From Verrucomicrobiota bacterium (GTDB lineage: Bacteria; Verrucomicrobiota; Verrucomicrobiia; Chthoniobacterales; JAFAMB01): a DNA stretch of 8,150 nt. This document shows, one piece after another, positions 5,325 to 8,150 of the stretch. Position numbers and translations under genes: made by a program. The notes below the pieces were generated by a model, which searched no databases, was not told the DNA's origin, and was given only the letters and a program-made list of their open reading frames with translations. The stretch is from the NCBI GenBank assembly GCA_019242435.1, contig JAFAVN010000309.1, positions 1-8,150 on the forward strand. Reading direction: 5' to 3'. Every line of letters starts with the position of its first letter. Position 1 is the stretch's first letter.

Positions 5325-6368
5325 TCACCGCTCGCCGTTCATGCGAATCTGGGCTTTGACGCAATCTGGCGGCATATGGAGCGCGAAATTGAACGCGTCG
5401 ACGCTTTCCCGGAACTCGAACGTCCGGCTGATCAGCGGTTTCAAGTCGATTTTGCCGGAACCCATGAGAGCCAGGGCGCGCGGATAAACGTGAGCGTACC
5501 GGAACACCGTCTCGATCGACGCTTCTTTCGCGCTCAAGGCCACGATGTCCATCGGGACTGGCTGGATCGGCAGGCCGATAAATACAATTCGTCCACCTGG
5601 ACAGAGCGGTTCTTGTACCGTCTTGATAGCCGGCGGCGCGCCACTCGCTTCAAAAACAATGTCTGCCCCCCAGCCATCGGTAATTTCATCCACTACTCCG
5701 CGCAGGTTATCTTTGGTCAGGTTCACCGGGCGGATCGGGCCGAGTGTGGCCGCGAGATCGAGCTTTGGCTGCTGAACATCCGTCATAATAATCTGGCTGC
5801 AGCCGCCGGCCAGAGCAGCTAGAGCGGTTACATTGCCGATTGGCCCTGCGCCCATTACCACCGCCACATCTCCCGGCTTAATTTTCGCTTTCACGGCGGC
5901 ATGCATCCCTACCGCCAATGGCTCGACCATGGCGCCTTCTGCAAAGCTGACGTTCTCGGGCAGACGGAAAGTGTAAGCGGCCGGGTGAACCACATAGGGA
6001 GTAAGACATCCGTGTACCGGAGGCGTAGCCCAAAAACGAACCGCCGGATCGAGATTATAAATACCCAGCCTGGTTGCCCGGCTGTTTGGATCGGGAATAC
6101 CGGGCTCCATACAGACCCGGTCGCCAACGCGCAGATTAGTTACCTTGCTTCCCACCTCGACGATGGTACCGGCGGCTTCGTGTCCCAGTACCATTGGCGC
6201 TTTCACAACGAACGGCCCAATCTGCCCGTATTCGTAATAATGCACGTCGCTGCCGCAGATCCCTACCGTGTGGATCGCGATCTTTACATCATGCGGCCCG
6301 ACGCCAACCGGTAGATCGATTTCCCGTATCGAGAGTTCGCCCTTTCGTTCGAGAACTAAAGCTTCCAT
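5325..6368 (-). CDS. Xylitol dehydrogenase-type NAD-dependent polyol dehydrogenase
   Basis: Cytoplasmic zinc-dependent medium-chain dehydrogenase that oxidises a polyol (xylitol, sorbitol or similar) to the ketose with NAD+. The 347 residues equal the family length. Catalytic zinc ligands are visible: Cys38 (GICGSDVHYY), His63-Glu64 (LGHEAAG) and Glu149 (MVEPLAVGMHA). The Rossmann motif is GAGPIG (173-178), and Asp197 at the end of the next strand indicates NAD rather than NADP. The structural-zinc cysteines of many relatives are replaced (CMEPGIPDPNSRATRLGIYN), as remembered for the Gluconobacter xylitol dehydrogenase, which it resembles along its length, including RFWATPPVHG and ETVFRYAHVY. 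The ATG at 6368 is preferred over TTG at 6374. It is convergent with the binding-protein gene, so it has its own promoter in the repeat-rich region to the right. The exact polyol is not certain. Confidence 0.9.
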   Translation of the reverse strand: MEALVLERKGELSIREIDLPVGVGPHDVKIAIHTVGICGSDVHYYEYGQIGPFVVKAPMVLGHEAAGTIVEVGSKVTNLRVGDRVCMEPGIPDPNSRATRLGIYNLDPAVRFWATPPVHGCLTPYVVHPAAYTFRLPENVSFAEGAMVEPLAVGMHAAVKAKIKPGDVAVVMGAGPIGNVTALAALAGGCSQIIMTDVQQPKLDLAATLGPIRPVNLTKDNLRGVVDEITDGWGADIVFEASGAPPAIKTVQEPLCPGGRIVFIGLPIQPVPMDIVALSAKEASIETVFRYAHVYPRALALMGSGKIDLKPLISRTFEFRESVDAFNFALHMPPDCVKAQIRMNGER

Positions 6369-6459
6369 GCGCAAAACCTAAACGATCTTTCGTCGTGGTT
6401 CTATCACGCGATTTGGCTTTTTCTGGGCGTGGGTTGGCGTAGGCCCCGGCACATCGGAA

Positions 6460-6483
6460 GGCATGCTGGAATGCTGGAGTACT
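6460..6483 (+). repeat. Three octamer micro-repeat units
   Basis: GGCATGCT, GGAATGCT and GGAGTACT are consecutive 8-base units related to the GGAGTNCA array in the permease gene. They lie about 90 bases upstream of the dehydrogenase start, within its presumptive promoter region. Confidence 0.5.
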
Positions 6484-6493
6484 GGATCGAGGA

Positions 6494-6540
6494 TTCGACC
6501 TTGTGGGAGATGACCAGCGCTTCTAACCGAGGTGCGCTCC
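6494..6540 (+). repeat. 47-bp direct repeat, copy 1
   Basis: Shares TTGTGGGAG, GACCAGCGCTTCTAAC and GAGGTGCGCTTCC-like blocks with 6931-6977, with a handful of substitutions. The two copies, in the same orientation and 437 bp apart, bracket the whole palindromic-element cluster. Confidence 0.75.
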
Positions 6541-6545
6541 GTGAT

Positions 6546-6561
6546 GGAGCGGTGGAGTACT
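6546..6561 (+). repeat. Two further octamer units
   Basis: GGAGCGGT and GGAGTACT, directly after a small hairpin GCTCC-GTGAT-GGAGC (6536-6550). They are the same octamer family as at 3823-3903 and 6460-6483. Confidence 0.4.
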
Positions 6562-6572
6562 CGAGCACGTAA

Positions 6573-6731
6573 GCGTTTAGTAATTTAAAGATTCCTCTCA
6601 CTGGGCAGCCGGTCGCAAAACGCTCAGGAGGAGCCAGATATTTATAGGGTCCGGAAGTGTTTAATAATTTAAAGATTCCTCTCACTGGCAGCCGGTTGAA
6701 AAACGGCTCCGGAGGAGCCAGATATTTATAG
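6573..6731 (+). repeat. Tandem duplication of a 75-bp unit (84-bp period)
   Basis: Units at 6573-6647 and 6657-6731 share TAATTTAAAGATTCCTCTCA, CAGCCGGT and GGAGGAGCCAGATATTTATAG-like blocks and differ at about ten positions. The second unit ends with the left terminal repeat of element copy 2, so one element end has been duplicated. A minus-strand frame reads MRGIFKLLN twice here, but this is a by-product of the DNA repeat. Confidence 0.8.
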
Positions 6732-6900
6732 ATCCATCTCCGTCGGCGAGCGGTATCTGTTTGGGAGCTTGGTCATCTTCGGGTGGATGACCTTTGATGC
6801 CGCTCCTGGCGGAGCTCATCACTTCTACGCTACGGTTACTATAAAGATTTAGCTCCTACGGAGCCGATCTTGGGCTCGGCTAAAACAGGCTCGAGAAACC
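6694..6900 (-). repeat. Dispersed palindromic element, copy 2 (inverted)
   Basis: Reverse-complement copy of the element at 283-505. The core 6705-6865 is bounded by 27-bp terminal repeats at 6705-6731 and 6839-6865; the latter is base-for-base the reverse complement of the left terminal repeat of copy 1 (318-344). Homology extends past the core on both sides, for example TTAGCCGAGCCCAAGA read on the minus strand. Internal divergence is considerable (middle third, about 6745-6790), so the copies are not recent. Together the copies form a long inverted repeat around the transporter and dehydrogenase genes. Confidence 0.75.
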
Positions 6901-6921
6901 GCTCATGTTTTTCAACAGCCC

Positions 6922-6930
6922 TGCTATAAT
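6922..6930 (+). promoter_or_regulatory. Candidate extended -10 promoter element
   Basis: TGCTATAAT is a perfect extended -10 hexamer (TGN-TATAAT) placed immediately before direct-repeat copy 2. No good -35 box is found at the proper spacing, and the nearest gene on this strand begins almost 300 bases later, so its use is uncertain. It might start a transcript across the repeat. Confidence 0.25.
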
Positions 6931-6977
6931 TTCGATCTTGTGGGAGGACCAGCGCTTCTAACTGGAGGTGCGCTTCC
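6931..6977 (+). repeat. 47-bp direct repeat, copy 2
   Basis: Second copy of the sequence at 6494-6540, directly after the TATAAT motif and outside the palindromic-element cluster. Confidence 0.75.
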
Positions 6978-7051
6978 CCTCGACCATTCCGATAATCGAA
7001 TAGTCGATTCTTGGCGATTTCGATGATTTTCGATATTTTTCACTTGCTTAA

Positions 7052-7097
7052 GGTACGCTATCGTACCAGTTTGGCTAGTAAGGTACGATGTCGTACC
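7052..7097. promoter_or_regulatory. Twin palindromic operator-like sites
   Basis: GGTACGCTATCGTACC (7052-7067) and GGTACGATGTCGTACC (7082-7097) are near-identical 16-bp palindromes with 6-bp perfect arms. Their centres are 30 bp apart, about three helical turns, so two dimers would sit on the same face of the DNA. This is the layout of a dimeric helix-turn-helix repressor operator, TetR-like in appearance. They lie 128 bases upstream of the membrane-protein gene, the only following gene in the window. No regulator gene is present here. Confidence 0.6.
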
Positions 7098-7224
7098 GAA
7101 AGCCGAACCCGATCTTTTTCTCATGATTAAACCGCAATTCTGGTCGCCACCTGCTCGTCGGCGAAGTCAAACCCATAACAAGAACCAACAGAGTCCCAAC
7201 TAACTTCTAGGAATTTCAAGCACC

Positions 7225-7782
7225 ATGAATAGCCTTCCATTATTCGGGCTCAGTGTCCTGATGAGTTTTATAGCCTTCGGGATTGTCACCGGCACCTACA
7301 TCTGGCCCCGGCTCCAAATGGCGCGCCGGGACGAAGCGCTTATCGCATTAACGGTTCCACACACGTTCCGGTTCATCGGGCTTAGCCTGCTGATTCCTGG
7401 TGTGGTATCACCCGCGCTGCCGTCGGCTTTTTCTTTTCCGGCGGCGTATGGCGATCTGGTAGCGGCCATTCTGGCGATTTTGACCATATGGTCGCTCTCC
7501 GCGCGGGCAGGGTTGGCGACCCTGATGGCTTGGGTGTTCAACCTCTGGGGCGCTGTCGACCTCTTCGTGGCATTCTACCAGGGCCTGTTCGGAGTTCGCA
7601 TCAGCCCAGGATGGCTGGGGGCTGCGTTCTTCATTCCCACGGTGCTGGTGCCGCCACTCATCGTTACGCACGGCTTGATGTTTTGGGTGCTGCTCCGAAA
7701 AGCCATCAGGCATGCAGCATCAAGCGAAAGCCGGGGGCTGCCGGGAGCGAATGTGGATCCTTTGTTGAAGCCGCTTCACTAG
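7225..7782 (+). CDS. Integral membrane protein of unknown function (185 aa)
   Basis: Small polytopic inner-membrane protein. Five hydrophobic segments can be drawn at about residues 5-27, 47-68, 73-90, 94-116 and 131-157, followed by a polar C-terminal tail of nearly 30 residues. Noticeable residues are a charged loop QMARRDEAL after helix 1 and the string WVFNLWGAVDLFVAFYQG in helix 4, with Asn, Asp and Trp inside the membrane. The motif HTFRFIGLSLLIPGV precedes helix 2. No catalytic motif or known family is recognised. AGGA at 7209-7212 lies 12 bases before the ATG, a weak ribosome binding site. It appears monocistronic, and the twin operator-like palindromes upstream suggest repression by a dimeric regulator encoded elsewhere. 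Confidence 0.8.
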   Translation: MNSLPLFGLSVLMSFIAFGIVTGTYIWPRLQMARRDEALIALTVPHTFRFIGLSLLIPGVVSPALPSAFSFPAAYGDLVAAILAILTIWSLSARAGLATLMAWVFNLWGAVDLFVAFYQGLFGVRISPGWLGAAFFIPTVLVPPLIVTHGLMFWVLLRKAIRHAASSESRGLPGANVDPLLKPLH

Positions 7783-7790
7783 GAGGGAAA

Positions 7791-7843
7791 GCGAAAATTT
7801 TCGCAGGCGCAGCCAGAATCCTAACCCAGGGTTTTCGCCTGCG
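7791..7843 (+). terminator. Stem-loops after the membrane-protein gene, possible terminator
   Basis: GCGAAAATTTTCGC (7791-7804) is a perfect 14-bp palindrome starting 8 bases after the stop. Overlapping it, CGCAGGCG (7802-7809) pairs perfectly with CGCCTGCG (7836-7843). GTTTTCGC (7831-7838) could also pair with GCGAAAA of the first palindrome. There is no clear T-run at the end, so this may be a transcript-end structure rather than a strong intrinsic terminator. Confidence 0.4.
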
Positions 7844-8150
7844 TACCAATTCTACCATTGTCTGCTTGACTGCGTATCTCGCCGAAACCTGGGGCTGGAT
7901 AGCCCTTAGCCGCATCATCACACACCAGGATCGAGTTGTCGGCTCTATGAAAAAGAAACGATGATGTTCGGCCTGATTGGCGATTTAGGGGGCAACGGCC
8001 GCAACATTCGACTCAGTCGTGTTTTAGGCAATCGATTCGGTCGCAGTTTTAGGGCCCGTTTCGGCGGGTTGCCGGTCCCAGCCCCAGCCAGAAAATCACA
8101 CGCTTCCGAAAACCATTAGTTAGTAATTGTTAGTATGTGCGGTTTGAATT
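7844..8150. other. Unassigned sequence at the window end
   Basis: No convincing gene. A 52-codon frame (7961-8119) starting MMFGLIGDLGGNG can be read, but it is Arg/Gly-rich without a ribosome binding site and is not called. Short imperfect repeats such as TCGTGTTTTAGG / TCGCAGTTTTAGG (near 8017 and 8041) are present. The last 40 bases contain TTAG-rich sequence that may continue beyond the window. Confidence 0.3.

Noticed and set aside
6404..6685. A 93-codon minus-strand frame with an internal repeat (MRGIFKLLN twice)
   Set aside because: The peptide repeat is the translation of the 84-bp-period DNA duplication and spans octamers and the direct repeat; it has no ribosome binding site or domain-like composition.
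7961..8119. A 52-codon plus-strand frame near the window end
   Set aside because: Arg/Gly-rich, with no ribosome binding site and built partly on short DNA repeats; not supportable as a gene.

Overview
The window looks like a chromosomal accessory stretch from a Gram-negative, moderately GC-rich bacterium. The Gram-negative reading rests on a periplasmic binding protein with a cleavable signal peptide and a small lipoprotein-like ORF. Long gene-poor spacers full of short palindromes, octamer and heptamer micro-repeats, and starts that mostly lack a strong Shine-Dalgarno sequence, recall soil Verrucomicrobiota or Acidobacteriota. That placement is inference; no rRNA or marker gene is present.

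Layout. Bases 1-1690 are mostly non-coding or decayed. They hold a short lipoprotein-like ORF (26-163), a MITE-like palindromic element (core 318-493), a second hairpin-rich block (544-695), and a run of doubtful minus-strand ORFs (925-1547) that may be remnants of one gene. A small hypothetical protein follows at 1693-1917. The centre is a carbohydrate uptake locus: a single-domain CUT2-type ATPase (1992-2810), overlapped by an RbsC-type permease (2807-3928), then after a 261-bp repeat-containing spacer the periplasmic sugar/polyol-binding protein (4190-5197). A xylitol-dehydrogenase-type NAD-dependent enzyme (5325-6368) lies convergent to it on the minus strand. Bases 6369-7224 are a repeat cluster containing an inverted copy of the 5' element and a twin palindrome that looks like an operator. 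Next is a five-helix membrane protein of unknown function (7225-7782), followed by mostly unassigned sequence.

How the genes fit together. The binding protein, permease and ATPase make a complete ABC importer of the monosaccharide/polyol type, and the dehydrogenase is a member of the family that oxidises polyols such as xylitol or sorbitol to ketoses. The most economical reading is a polyol uptake-and-oxidation module; a kinase and a regulator, if any, are outside the window. The most unusual layer is the repeat landscape. Two diverged copies of a roughly 200-bp palindromic element face each other about 6.2 kb apart around the module. Octamer micro-repeats have entered the 3' end of the permease gene. 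Heptamer micro-repeats with inverted polarity fill the junction between the two convergent genes. No clear new defence or catalytic system was found.
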